Positions 24,371 through 36,137 of a DNA stretch of 64,000 nt are shown piece after piece. The stretch spans positions 1 to 64,000 of the forward strand of contig QAXH01001150.1 of assembly GCA_004335635.1 (NCBI GenBank), read 5' to 3'. Position 1 is the first letter of the stretch. Each line of letters opens with the position of its first letter. The stretch comes from Chloromonas sp. AAM2. Taxonomy: Eukaryota > Chlorophyta > Chlorophyceae > Chlamydomonadales > Chlamydomonadaceae. Made by a program: the position numbers and the translations under genes. A model generated the notes under the pieces. That model made no database searches. It was not told where the DNA came from and was given only the letters and a program-made list of their open reading frames with translations.

Positions 24371-27300
24371 ATGGCTGTGTGGGAGCTGCTCAAACCCTCC
24401 AAGACATCAGCCACAGGCGCTCTGCTGCACAGAGGGGGGCACACAGCCACTGTCGTGGGGGAACGCATCTTTGTGGTCGCAGGTGATGCGTGTCCCACTC
24501 TGCAATTTGTGATGTCAACCTTTGCGGGAAGCTTCGTCAAAACAAAACTTTGCTGCATCATGAAACGTTGCGTCAGAATACCCTTCACATAGACATTAGC
24601 AGCTTGTGCAATCATCATGTTAATGGTTTTGACCCACAGGGGCCGACAAGTTAGCCAGTGCAATATGTTACGTCAGGCTGGCGTAGTCTCTGTCTCTGTG
24701 TACAGAGAAATCAGAGCTGCTGCCTCTTCCCTTTTCCCTCCCTGCCCTTGATTTAGCGTCCAGAACCTGCACAGCTGGGTTGGCAATCCATCCCTTCTGA
24801 CGCTTCACCTCCAGCGCCTAGTTGGAACGGCCAATCTGAAGCCCATCCGATGTGGGATGTGCACGCAGGTCGCAAGGGTTCCAGGTTCTGGCGCGACCTC
24901 CTCTGCTACTGCACCCGGCAGCAGTCCTGGCAGGTGCTGCAGAAGACCGTCCCGCTGCCCGCACGCGCCAACCACCACGCCGTGCTGGTGGGGGGCAGCC
25001 AGCTGTGGGTCATGGGCGGGGCGGACGAGGGAACCGTGTATGGCGACGCGTGGGTGCTGGATGTGCACAGCCTCACGTGGACTCAGCCCCACCTCAGGTG
25101 AGAAACTCACAGGGCAAGACAGAGGGGCGCACACGGCAGTGCTTGACAGTGCAGTGCACGATTGAGAGTGCTGATGCAAGTATATGTGGTCAGCTCGAGG
25201 GCGATGCCATCAAGTGATAATCTTGCTCCAACACGGAACCTTGTGCCTCGTAACCTTGCTTGCATATTGCGAGCTCTACAGTACAAGGTGGTGTGTACGT
25301 CTCCAGTCTGAGCTGCAGCCATGCAAACGGAGCAGTGCCATTATGATAGCGTGCAGGAATACGAACAGTAACATTGAAGGCCAACACGGAGCCGGTTGCC
25401 TTTCAACCTGGCTTGCATCCTATCTTTTGGTTGTTGTTGTTACGTGCAGGGGTGCCACAGAGCTGTTGGGGCGCTGCTCAGCGGGAGCTGATATCCACCC
25501 CACCATGCGGCACGTCATACTCTTGTTCGGCGGTTATGGCCTGCCGATGGCAGGCACTGCACATGGCAACCACTACAACGACATCGTCAGCTTCAACACA
25601 CAAACGTGAGCAGCCACGGCCCTGGTGCAGCGTCTCTGAGAGCTGGACCTCAGCTGAGCTGCTCTTTGTCAGCTGGCATCAGAGCCTCAGGCAACTGCTG
25701 GTCCGTACAGCACTATACAGACAGTGGGACTCTGCCGTCAGATGGCGTTAACTCGTCCAGTTGGTTGCTTAGCTATGGCCTGGCTTGCCCCGAGTCCGTG
25801 TGCATCACAACAAATTGCTGTCTGTTTTAAAATCAATCACTGCAAGCAGATGGGGAGTCCTGTGGGCGTAGGAGGTGACAGGCGTAGCCGGGCTGCAAGC
25901 CTGTCCTTGCTGTGATGTTTTGTTCTGCCTGCAGTGGCGAGGTGTCGTCCTTGTGCCCCTCGGGACCGGCTCCCAGCCCACGCTGCTTTCACACATTCAG
26001 CACAGTGGAGAACTTGTAAGCACTGCCACCTCGTTGGTATCCTTCAAGCGTGTGGACTCTGCTGTTGCGACTGCCTCGTGCCTGCTGCTGCTACAGTCAC
26101 ACGGCCTCATGCTGGCTTGCTCTTGAACGCTGTTACGCATGTTGCGTTCAATCTAGCACTCACTCTTGCCTTGTCTGACTGCAGATGTCCTCGGTTGACA
26201 CGCACAGCAGCAGGCTCGAGTTATGCCCGCATTGTTCCTGTTTTTCATGATGCCTTCGGCTTGCACCTGTCTGCTGGCTTGTTGCCCCCATACCATGCAA
26301 TACGCTTCCTTGCACAACTTCTTGGAACTTGGTGGTGTGTTGCCGTTGACGTATGCCAGGCGCCTGACGGCCCTTCTGGCCAGCTTTGCTTGTATGATGC
26401 ATTGCGCACTTGCAATTGCACAACACGCACATGCCCCAGGCAAGGCAGCACAATGGCATGCTCTGTGGGTGCACTGTTGGTTCAGGTGCTGGGTTGTGGG
26501 TGGGCGCATCATAGAGCAGGGGCCCTTGGAAGGCGATGACATGGTGGCAGTGTACGACCCGCTGGCCAACGCATGGCTGCCCTGTCACGGGACGTGGCAG
26601 GGGCCACATAAGGCCGGGGCAGGCGGGGGCACAGGGAAGCTGAGTGGTCCACGCTCCAGTCACAAGGTCAGCAGGCACACAGAGCATGACATACAGCTGC
26701 AGGGCTGAGTTGGCCTGTGGCCAATGATTGCACAGGCCTGTTGTAATGCATGGTAGCTGGTCTTGACCCCCCCGCTACAGTACTGCTTCTCTGTCTGTTT
26801 GCTCTTGGAGTGGTCCAGCCTTGGCGCCGGACTGGCCACAGTCCCTTGAGCACAAGACACAGTGGCGCCGGATGCACTGTGGCCAGTCTGGATTAGACAT
26901 ACCCATGGCGCATGGTTGGCTGCAGGCAGTGGCCGTCGGCAGTCGGTTGCTGGTGACCGGCGGCAACCTGGGCCAGCCGGACACTCCCCTGGCCGTGTGG
27001 CTGCGGCTGGAGGCGGGCCGGGGCGCGGCACAGAGGGGAGGCAAGCTGCTGCTTGAATGGTCGGATGATGCGCTCCCACAGGCCGCACAGGGCAGCCCGG
27101 AACCCCAGGGTAGGCCACGTGCCAAGTGCATTCATTGCGCAGTCATCAGCCACACGAACTGTCTTGCTTGGTAGCGCACGGGCTCTGCGTATTGGATGCA
27201 TTTTGGCTGTCTGGCAACAGTTGTGCCTCCCTTGCTTTACTTAGCCTTCACTTCATCTTCATTCACAATGTGTGCATTTTGTTTGATGTGATCATGTGCT

Positions 27301-30300
27301 GCACGCGACTGACTGCAGCACGTGCTGCACATGGTGCCAACCTAATCGGCAGCTGCGTGTACCTGTCGCTGGGCTACACAGGGGTCAGCCCCAAGGTACA
27401 CATGCAAGCAAAAACACTGAACAAGCTTGCAGACCTTTGAGCTGGCAGCACTAAAGGCGCCCTAGCCTTCTTGCTGAACGATGTGTTGATGCCTTTAAGC
27501 TTTGTGTTGTGTGCCTGTGCCTTGTTCAGGCATACCTGCCTGACGTGCTTGCACTTCGCTTGGATGCATCACAACTGGCGGGCTTGCAACCACACGCAGC
27601 CGTTCCTTCCGGTAACACGACACCGCACACGCACACACACACGCACACCGTGGCGCGGGCTGTGGGTGTGTGGGATGCGGGCACCGGGGAACAGAGAGTA
27701 CAGGCCACTGTGAAGAAGGTGCGCCCATGTGGGTGGGTGGGTGGGTGGATGTGTGTGCTTGCATGTACAGCGCACGGCAGCTGTGCTTCAGGGACAGGAA
27801 TACTCGGTCAGTGGCGACTGGCTAGGAGTGCACTGTCATTCTCAAGGCAGCGCCTGCACTTTAAGGTGATGAACAGCACTCCACTTGATTGATATGGACC
27901 ACCCTGTCATGTTGCAAGGCCTCAGATTGGGCTACCAACCTCTGCCATGCAGATGCAGTGTACCGGGGCAGGGCAAAGCGACGTGCCAGGCACCAGACCG
28001 GCGCAGCAACCAGCGCCAGCAGACAAACACGTGGCCAGTCCTGTTGCCATTGGTGCCAAGGTGCCTGGGACGACTGCCAGGCCGGGTGGCACAGGGCCGG
28101 CAAGTGGCCTACCAGCCGTGTTGCCATCATCGCCATTGCCACCGGCCACAGTGGGAGCCAAGCAGCGAACCAGGCATCCCTCTGGCGCAGCACCATTGCA
28201 AGCACCTGGCGCAGGGGCAGCGGACATAGCGGTAGGGCATGGTCATGTGCAAACGCCTGTGGGTGCTGGGGCAAGTGCACGGGGCGGCAGGCCTGCAGAG
28301 ACGCCTGCTGCTGTGAAGCGCCGTGCACTAGCAGAGGCAGTGGTTGACTTGACAGGCAGTGAGGAGGAAGCAAGGGGAGTAGGGTTGGGGGTGGAAAAGC
28401 AGGGGATCGACGGCTCAGGTTGGCAGCGGAAAAAGCCGCGCGGAGGGGGCGTGGGGTCGCCTCGTTGCAACGTACACGCCACGCTTTCGCTGCACAACGG
28501 AGGCCGGGCAGACATCACGCCTACCGCGCCCCTAGCCACATCACACGCAGCTGAATTGCATGCACCAGCCCAGATGGTTCTTGCAGCCCAAGGCTCTGGG
28601 TATGAGGCAGAGAGGGGCACTGCAAGCGGAGCGGACGGTGATGCTGGCACGTCCCACGCTGCGTTCGGCCCTGGAGCAGCAAGCCTCCACAGGCTGCGCA
28701 CGGCCCAGCAGCACTCGCCCACACGCCAGGTAATGACGATGCTGGCCCAGCAGTCCTTTGCGATGCGAGTGTGATGACGTGGCATGTGCGATGCTTAAGC
28801 CATCTTCTGTTCGACTTGTGGGACGATACAGATTCAACAAGATACTCACTCACTCACCCACTCACTCACCCACTCACTCACTCACGCCACCCTGTGCAGG
28901 AGCCAGTGGCTGTCACGCCACATCGGCAGTTGGGCATGCCCACGTGCCCATATCACACGTGCTCATCACCTAATCATCACGTGGCATACGTGGACCAAAC
29001 TCAGGTGTGCAATCTGCGACTCACCCTGACACCCCTTCATTCAGGCCCTTCATGCTCATTCAAACGGGACGTAGTTCCCCAGGCGATAGCGCACACACTG
29101 AACAGTGCCCCGTTCCTTGCTGCAATGGAAGTAGGCTGCAAATGCAATATGCAAACACCACACGTGTCAGTTCCAAGATACCATCCAATGATGCGATTGT
29201 GTACGGCGGCCCTGCTCTGCGAACAGGCCAAATGTGCTGTTCAGGCTAGTATGGGCATGTCTTACCTGCCTTGTAATGATGATGATGATGGTGATGATCG
29301 TGCTTTACATGACCCAGGTTCAGCTGCTCCAGCAGCAGTTGGCTGACATTCAGCTGCAGCTGTCCAAGGGCCAGCAGGCCGAGCTGTTGGCCCGCAGCCG
29401 GGCTGAGATGGACTGCCAGGCCCTGGAGGCCCTGCGCAGCTCCCTGGCAGACGCACGGGCCACACTGGCACACAAGTCAAGCGAGCTGGCCAACACCGAG
29501 GCTGCGCTCAGGGAGGCACAGAAGCAGGTGAGCACGGGAGGGCGTTCATGAAAGTTCAACCTTGTATCCTGAGCCACGGACAGTGCATAGGAAAGGCCAT
29601 GGCTGAAGCAGATGAGGTAGACAGGAGGCCATGGCCTGGGAGCTGCAGGGGACAGGTGAACACCTGCTGTGATGGCACTGGCTGGTTCTCTGACACTGGC
29701 GTGGAAGGCAATATGTAGGGAAAGAATAGTGCGGACTGCAAATACACTCAGAAGGGCAGAGGCTTCATGGAGAGGGTTGCTAAAGGCAGGAGGAGGTGCT
29801 AATCTTGGCAGCTGGGCAGATCGTTGAGGTCCTGGAGAGCAGAGCATGCTGGTAAAATGGTTCTCGCCGCCTGCACCCCCTCCCTTGTGCGCCTGTCGAG
29901 CCGTCTCCTCATTGCCAGCATCTCAAGGTTTTGCTCCGCCTGATGCTGCCTGAGGTTTGTTTTGCCTTGCCTTGTTCACGGCCAGGCCAACAGTGTGGTG
30001 CTCCAGCACCAGAGCCTGGTCACTGAGAAGAACCAGTGGATGCTCGAGCGGCAGCACATGCAGCAGGACAGTGCGGCCATGCAGGCGCGGTGTAAGTGAG
30101 TGCGGCGGTGCCAACGGAATGCATCACGCCAGGATGTGAGGTTCTGTTGCAGCCAAGGTCAGGGCTGTATGGCACTCATATCACGCATGCCTTCTCTACT
30201 CGTACGGCGTTGCTATTGCATGTGTCAAGGTTTTGTGGCTGTGCTATCCGCTGCAAACCGAACTCCCTGCGTCACCGCAAGCTGCGCCTTCCTGTGCGAC

Positions 30301-32005
30301 ACCCTGTCAGACACAGACGCTGTGCTACATGCAGGACTGGCAAGTGATATGCATTTTGACATTTGCAGGGAGCTTGAATCCCATGTGCACGCTTTGAAGA
30401 CATCCCTGGAGGCCTGCCAGGCCGAGTCACTGCGCAGCACCAGTCAGTTCGAGCAGAGGCTGGCGGCCAAGGATATAGCTGCCACGGAGCAGGCTGACAG
30501 GATCAGCACCTTGCTGGCATCCCTGGAGGCCCTTCGGACTGAGAATACACGGTAGGTGCCCAAGTCTGATGCAACCCAAGTATGCCTGCTGTCGTTCCAG
30601 AGAGCCTTGTCAGTCAGCATTGTTACGGACTAGCGTAGATTGTGTGGTCAAGGAGCCATTCTTCCTCGAAAGCAGTGCAAGAAGTTTTGTTTGCCTTACA
30701 GTCCGGAGAGAGACATGTGCTATTGCTATTGGTTTGGCTCTTGTTTCTATTGCAGCATCGCAGGCAGGTATGCGGAGGTTTAGCTAGGTCCAACTGCATC
30801 TGTGATGCACCATTGCCGGTATCTTATGCATTGTTGTCCAGGTGTGTGGAAGTCCAGCGGGGTCTGGAGCGTGAGGTGGTGGAGGGGCGTGAGCGCCTGG
30901 CCCAGGCCCAGCACAGCGCCGCCACCCAGCTTGAGGCGGCGGCGGGCCGAGAGGCAGAGCTGCGGGAGGCGCTGGAGCAGCGCACGGCTGAACTCAAGGC
31001 AGCGCAGCACCAGAACACCACTCAGGCGGCAGAGCTGGCCATGTCCAAGGTATTTGGGAAGTTGAACACAGCTCAAAGGAGTACACCATGGCACTTGGAA
31101 TGCCTTGACTGAATGTTTGGGTTGGGTTGGACTGTGTCTAGTCTAGCATGCATTACATGCCAACTCCCATCGTGCAGCCAAGCAGGTTTATATCAAAATT
31201 AGAGCATCGGCAGCTCAGCTATCTGCAGTGGCCAGTGCTGGAGTGCAAAGCGGCATGCACAACATAACAGTAACCTTTGCTACCTAGAGTGCACCGTAAG
31301 AGGCAGCGTGCAAAGCCCACAACTGGTGCAAACTGACCGTACTGGATTGCAATTGAACCGCATGACCGTGCACGAGTCTGTTGCAATGTCCAGGCCCAGA
31401 ACGTGCATCTCGTGGCCGATATAAGTGCCAGCAGGCAAGCGGCTAGTGCTGCAAACGCGACCTGCCAGGATCTGAGAGCGCAGCTGAGTGCCTTACAGTC
31501 TAACACACAACAGGCAGGGAAGCAGCTGACTGAGGTGAGTTGGGAGTGCACACCAGGAGGCACGTCCACGCAAATGACTTGATGTTGCAAACATTGAATG
31601 CACTGCTACTCGCATGTAAAGGTGAGTGTAACCGTGTTAGCAAGTTCCTGTGGCTGTCACCCCATGCTCCTCACAGCGAGTTGGTTACTGGTAGGGTTAG
31701 GTAGGTTACGGTGCACACTGTGCTTGCTTGGGTGTGAACGCATCTCTACACTGTGCGAAATCCATACCATTTAGCACGTCCCCTTTCTGATGTGTGTGTC
31801 TAACATTGTTCGTGAAGCAAGAGGTCACGTTAAAAGAAAGTGTTTGGTGAGCACTTGCCATGAATGCCTGCATTTGCAGGACTTGAGGAAACGGAGGGAG
31901 GAAATGCAGCGTGTCATCATTGAGATGCAGCGATCAGCGGATACATTTGAAGCCTCTGTCTGCGACCAGCAGGCAGTGGCCCAGGCCTCTGCAGGCCCCT
32001 CATGA
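24371..32005 (+). CDS. Kelch-repeat protein with C-terminal coiled coil
   Basis: Exons: 24371-24482, 24815-25097, 25450-25605, 25935-26015, 26486-26666, 26926-27109, 27319-27395, 27530-27718, 27953-28729, 28900-29004, 29318-29527, 29986-30095, 30369-30551, 30842-31049, 31394-31534, 31880-32005; 1041 codons, all phases consistent. Residues 1 to ~420 carry kelch blades: RGGHTATVVGERIFVVAG, ANHHAVLVGGSQLWVMGGAD, HVILLFGGYG, SPRCFHTF followed by CWVVGGRI, and AVGSRLLVTGG. Exon 9 encodes a disordered Pro/Ala/Gly linker with VVDLTGSEEE (about 551-560), a typical SUMO-interacting motif (hydrophobic core plus acidic tail). Residues ~716-1040 are long heptad-rich coiled coil (LLQQQLADIQLQL, LEREVVEGRERL). 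The architecture recalls Tea1-type and kelch/coiled-coil scaffolds, but no specific orthologue is evident. Two adjacent genes, split in the 28.7-29.3 kb region, cannot be excluded, although the phases run through. Confidence 0.75.
28843..28887. repeat. (CACT/CACC)n microsatellite in intron
   Basis: Runs of actcactcaccc lie directly upstream of a splice acceptor in the kelch gene. Confidence 0.9.
31541..31580 (+). repeat. Dispersed short repeat (GGAGTGCACACC family), copy 3
   Basis: Begins gggagtgcacaccaggaggc and continues with acgtccacgcaaatgac. It lies at the start of the last intron of the kelch gene, so the family can insert into introns. Confidence 0.75.
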
Positions 32006-32249
32006 AGCCACAATGAGGGATGTGCCAACATCAGCATAGCTTTAGCAGTGATCACTCTGCAAGTTTTCTTGTTGGGCCTTTCAAGTTGTGCCTTGGCGCT
32101 TGGTATCTGTCATTAGGGTTTTGCTCGTTTCTGGGCCAAGGCAGCGATCAGATGTTGTAGTTGGTCACATGCCGGGTGTTTTACCTTCGCATTTGTTATT
32201 GATATGTACAGAAATCCCTTAGCGATCTGCACAACGTAGATCAGACACG

Positions 32250-34594
32250 ATGCAAGGTCTGGTGGGCTGTGGCAAGCGGATCAGCCTTGCATTGGCGTTG
32301 TTGTTCATTGTCGGGACTCAGGCTGCTACCGAGGTGTCAGACCTGGTGGCGGAGCTACAGCACTTGCGGGGCCAGTCCAAAGATGGAGTTATCAAATGCG
32401 ATGAAGCCGCGATTAAACGATTTGGAGCCACCAAGCAGCGGCCCTACACGCTCATTGTCTTTCTGAACGCGAAACAAGTCATGGACAACCCGCAGCTTCA
32501 GATGCAACCCTTACGGCAGGAGTTTGGGTTTGCATCCCAAGCTGTGCGGTCAGGCCCAGATCCAGACGCAGCATTCTTTGTTGAGGTTCTGTTTGAGGAG
32601 GCTCCGAGGTTCTTTCAAGCTCTGGGAGCCACCCAGGTAGGCACTAGCCTGCCATGCACCACTGGGCAGTCATGAACTTGCCTTGGTTCAGCTACCTGTC
32701 CTGTACTACGCATGGCCTGCATGCACAATCCATGCACAATCCTGCTTGCATGCCATGAAAAAGTGGCACTGGCAATGCTCAGTAGCTATCCGCTGTCACA
32801 CCATGGATAGTGCTGTCATGCACGCCTCCTTGTTGCCGTTCCTCATTGCAGGTACCCTACATCTTCAGGATCCCAGGCAACATGAAACTCTCCTTGACTC
32901 AAATGCCTATAGATGACTCGGAAAAGATGACATTTCAGACCATGGGGGGCAAGGCCAAGTACCCCTGGAGTGCAGAGGCCATTCTCGAATTCTTTCAGCG
33001 CACAGGCCTAGTGGCTGGCGAGGTTGACCGGCCCAGCATCTACAAGAGCCCCTTCTTTCCCTTCATGGTCTTGGGTGCTGTGCTAGCAGCGCTGGCCCTT
33101 CTATATGGCTTGTGGGTGTCTGGTGTCATCCACCATCCGCTGCCTTATGCAATTGGAGCCATCGCCATCTTCTGGTTTTCAGTGTCTGGTGGCATGTACA
33201 ACATCATCCGTGGCATGCCACTGTTCATGCGGGACAAGAACGGCAGGATCCAATTCTTCCTAAGCAGCAGGTGCGATTGACACATTTTGGCACGCTTGGG
33301 ATGGTGGTTGAACTCAGGTAGGCAACTCAGGCTACCCAGGTCAGGTGCATGGGCTGCTGGCCACCGCGCTCAATGCCGTGGTGTAAGGCTGAAGGCATGG
33401 CCTCTGATGATGGCCGTGAATCGATGCTCAGCCCAGGCCACAGGATTTGAAGAACTTATGGACAGAAGGTCCGGAATTGTTGTGTTCTGGCTGGGCTGCA
33501 AGGGTCGAATGGTGAGCCTGCATGGGTCCAAGCAGGACAGTGACAGGAGCAGCCATGACAGGAGTAGGCATCAGACCAGAGATGACTGTTTGAGGGCTTG
33601 TGCATGCATGTGGACAACAAAGAACTAGACAAGTTATAGCAGCCCATGCTCGGCATTCCCAAGCCCTTCAGCCTTCTGCATGTGTCATGTTGTGCAGCAT
33701 GCATACCGTCACATGCTTTCCATCATACACATGTTCCACGCATGCTTACGTTGCCAGTCCATGCTGCCCACGTTGTGTTTCCTCGTTGTCTTTCCTGCCT
33801 CAGGAACGGCCAGCTGGGCATGGAAGGGTTCATTGTTGGCTCAGGCTACGTGCTGTTCTCCGTGGCTGTGTCGCTGCTGACGTTTGCCGTGCCGCGCGTG
33901 CGCAACAAGCCCACCCGCAACACCCTCTGCTACCTGCTGGTGGCGGCCACTGCTTACATGACACTCAAGCTGTTTGCGGTAAGAAGACTAGGGGTACTTT
34001 GGGCAGCCCACTGAGGACGGCATGCAGGATCACATGCGCAATGTTGGGCTCTGGATGCAGACTAGGGGATGGTGGGCGGCAGAAGCTTAGCTGATTAACG
34101 TGAACGCTGTTAGATCCGGGCAGTAAGACATTCCATGGCTTTGCGGGGTGCAAGCAATGTCCTGCTAGACTGTCGCATGCCAACGAGGTAATGCACTTAG
34201 GCATTATTTATTTGTTTTCAGAGGCTTAGGCCATGTTTTCAGAGGCTGGCACATGGATTTACCGGTGCAATCAAAGAAGCATTGGGAAGCCTTACATGAG
34301 TTCTTTTGAGTTCAGAGCGACTACTTACTGAGAGTTTCGGTATGTCTATACAGTACATATGCACAGGGATGGCAGCGCAACAAATGCATTGTTGGCTGGT
34401 CTAACCTGCTAAACTAGGCCTTGAATATATTGCCCAGCCTGAACAGCTGAGCTGTATTGGCAGAACAAGCCTTGACAAGGGCTTGGACATGTCTTGCCAT
34501 AGCTGTACCGATCATGTGCACTTGCATGTGTGGCTGTGCGCAGGTGTTCCAGGCTAAGACCGGCTACAGGATCACCACATACCTGCTCAGGTGA
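32250..34594 (+). CDS. Oligosaccharyltransferase subunit OST3/OST6 family
   Basis: Exons: 32250-32636, 32852-33270, 33804-33978, 34544-34594; 343 aa. The N-terminus (about residues 1-25, KRISLALALLFIVGTQAA) is a signal peptide. A lumenal thioredoxin-like region follows, with RPYTLIVFLNAKQ and ALGATQVPYIFRIP. Four membrane segments come next (PFMVLGAVLAALALLYGLWV; PYAIGAIAIFWFSVSGGMYN; FIVGSGYVLFSVAVSLLTFA; LCYLLVAATAYMTLKLFAV). IIRGMPLFMRD and the terminal KTGYRI...YL are family signatures. This accessory subunit helps the ER oligosaccharyltransferase glycosylate Asn sites. The CxxC redox motif of yeast Ost3/6 and human TUSC3/MAGT1 is absent, as in plant members as I recall them. The start is the first ATG before the signal peptide. 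The stop falls two codons after TYL. Confidence 0.93.
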
Positions 34595-35190
34595 GGCCAG
34601 CGGCACGTGCATGTGGCGCATGCGCCTCACGATGTGACACCTCAAGCAAACGGATCCCGCTACCCACAGTGTTGTTGACTGCCTAACTTGGAGGGGCACT
34701 TTTATTGCAGCAGCTGCCAGGGTGCTGCTGCCGTGGGCACATGTATTGGATTACCTGGTCTGCGTGCTGTGGGCATTGCTTGACATCAACTTGAGATGAT
34801 GCTATGCCACGTGCAAGAGATGGGTGGTGTTCTGGGTCGACAAGGCATGTCCTGTCGTGATCATGATGTCATACTAAACTGACGCCTGTGTACACAAGCC
34901 ACGGTGACATTGCCATGCACCTGTCATGCATGCAGATGAAGGGTGCAGCCATACTTACCATGCACTATGCAAGAGCAGATCAGGCAGACATGTTCAGGAC
35001 TGCCAGAGTAATTCAAGACCATGATAGACACAAATGAAGCTGAACGAAACACTCTGCTTCCTGTTTTTGGCTTGCCTGTAATCTGACATACCAGAGTGAA
35101 CGAGGTACTGTTACCTGTCCAGCTCGTGAACACACGAAGAGTCAAACTGCCCTATTGCCTGGCTTCGCAACCTGGGTGTGAACTGTTACG
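34595..35190. other. Intergenic spacer
   Basis: 3' flank of OST3/6. No exon or conserved element was recognised. Confidence 0.5.
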
Positions 35191-35291
35191 AGGAAGGAGT
35201 GCACACCACGGAATATCTGAAGTTCACGCAAATCACGCGCCCCACAAGTACGCACAGGGAGTGAACACCAGGAAGCACGTCCAACGCAGAT
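35191..35291 (+). repeat. Two tandem copies of the GGAGTGCACACC family
   Basis: The copies are 35191-35236 (ggaaggagtgcacaccacgg) and 35251-35291 (gggagtgaacaccaggaagc then acgtccaacgcagatg). Two head-to-tail copies occur 60 bp apart. Confidence 0.7.
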
Positions 35292-35486
35292 GTCGACTAC
35301 TCGCACAAGTTGCAAAAACTGTGCCTCTGTCTGTAACCTCGCTTATTTACATGATGATGTACCGATTACGACGGTGCAGTATGTGAGGTTTGGCAGTGTT
35401 TGGAGACTCAGTGTCATTTGCCCCAGAAGTACGCACAGTATGTCGTGTGATGTAGCGACAAGGCATGTTGAAGTTTACGAAGCACT

Positions 35487-35648
35487 GAGCACATTTCAGC
35501 CTCACCACCCAGCAGAGCCTAGCCGTGCAGAAATTGCGAAGTGGGCTGGCATGACAGATGGATGTGAGGTTGCAAGCTCCAGAGCACCAATGTTTTCAAA
35601 TACAATCAGGCTTGTTTCTTGCTTTGCCAGGCTTCTGGAGCACAGCCT
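35487..35648 (+). repeat. ~160-bp dispersed repeat, copy B
   Basis: Counterpart of 23153-23304, in direct orientation and with similar flanking order. Confidence 0.85.
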
Positions 35649-36137
35649 GTAGACCAGTTGTTGGGACTGCCGACAGCTGCAAATTGAACGTGCAGGTGCA
35701 CTCGTGGCAGAGTAGAGCTTGTGTTAGCTGCCGGAACCACCCACCTTGCTGTCTGCGGCCCACAGTCTGCGTATCACGCCGTGGATACGACGTTCTCAAG
35801 CCAGCCAGCCAGCAGTCGTCAGGCAAATGTTCGGTTAATCAATGTAAGGCGTTTGCCGCTCGGTCAATCCCAACTTTGACCGGACACGCAAAGATACCGG
35901 CAAAACTCGCATTATTCGCACAACACACATCCTCTCGCGATGTTAGCAGCGTCTTCGAACGCGCATTTCTACGGCGGTGTGCTGTTATAGTTCTGACGCG
36001 CACTCAGAGTGAGTCGAGGTTTTTGTCCGTTTCCAAGAGTTTGAGGTTAGGAGGCAGGATGTACAGCCTCGTTCGCATTGGCTGTTCAAAGACTTAACTG
36101 GACTTTCTATCAGGTGCCTTCACAGCAGGCAACTGGG
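35649..36137. other. 5' flank of the LETM1 gene
   Basis: No exon is supported. The open frame at 35558-36097 overlaps the repeat and has no conserved blocks. Confidence 0.45.

Noticed and set aside
27629..27651. (CA)n run in the kelch gene as an intron marker
   Set aside because: The frame stays open through it (HTHTHTHT) and the exon phases fit without a further intron, so I left it as coding.
29045..29075. Acceptor giving an extra exon in the kelch/coiled-coil gene
   Set aside because: In the required phase it hits a stop after nine codons; skipping to 29318 keeps the frame.
35558..36097. 179-codon open frame upstream of LETM1
   Set aside because: It overlaps the dispersed repeat and has no conserved block or splice link.
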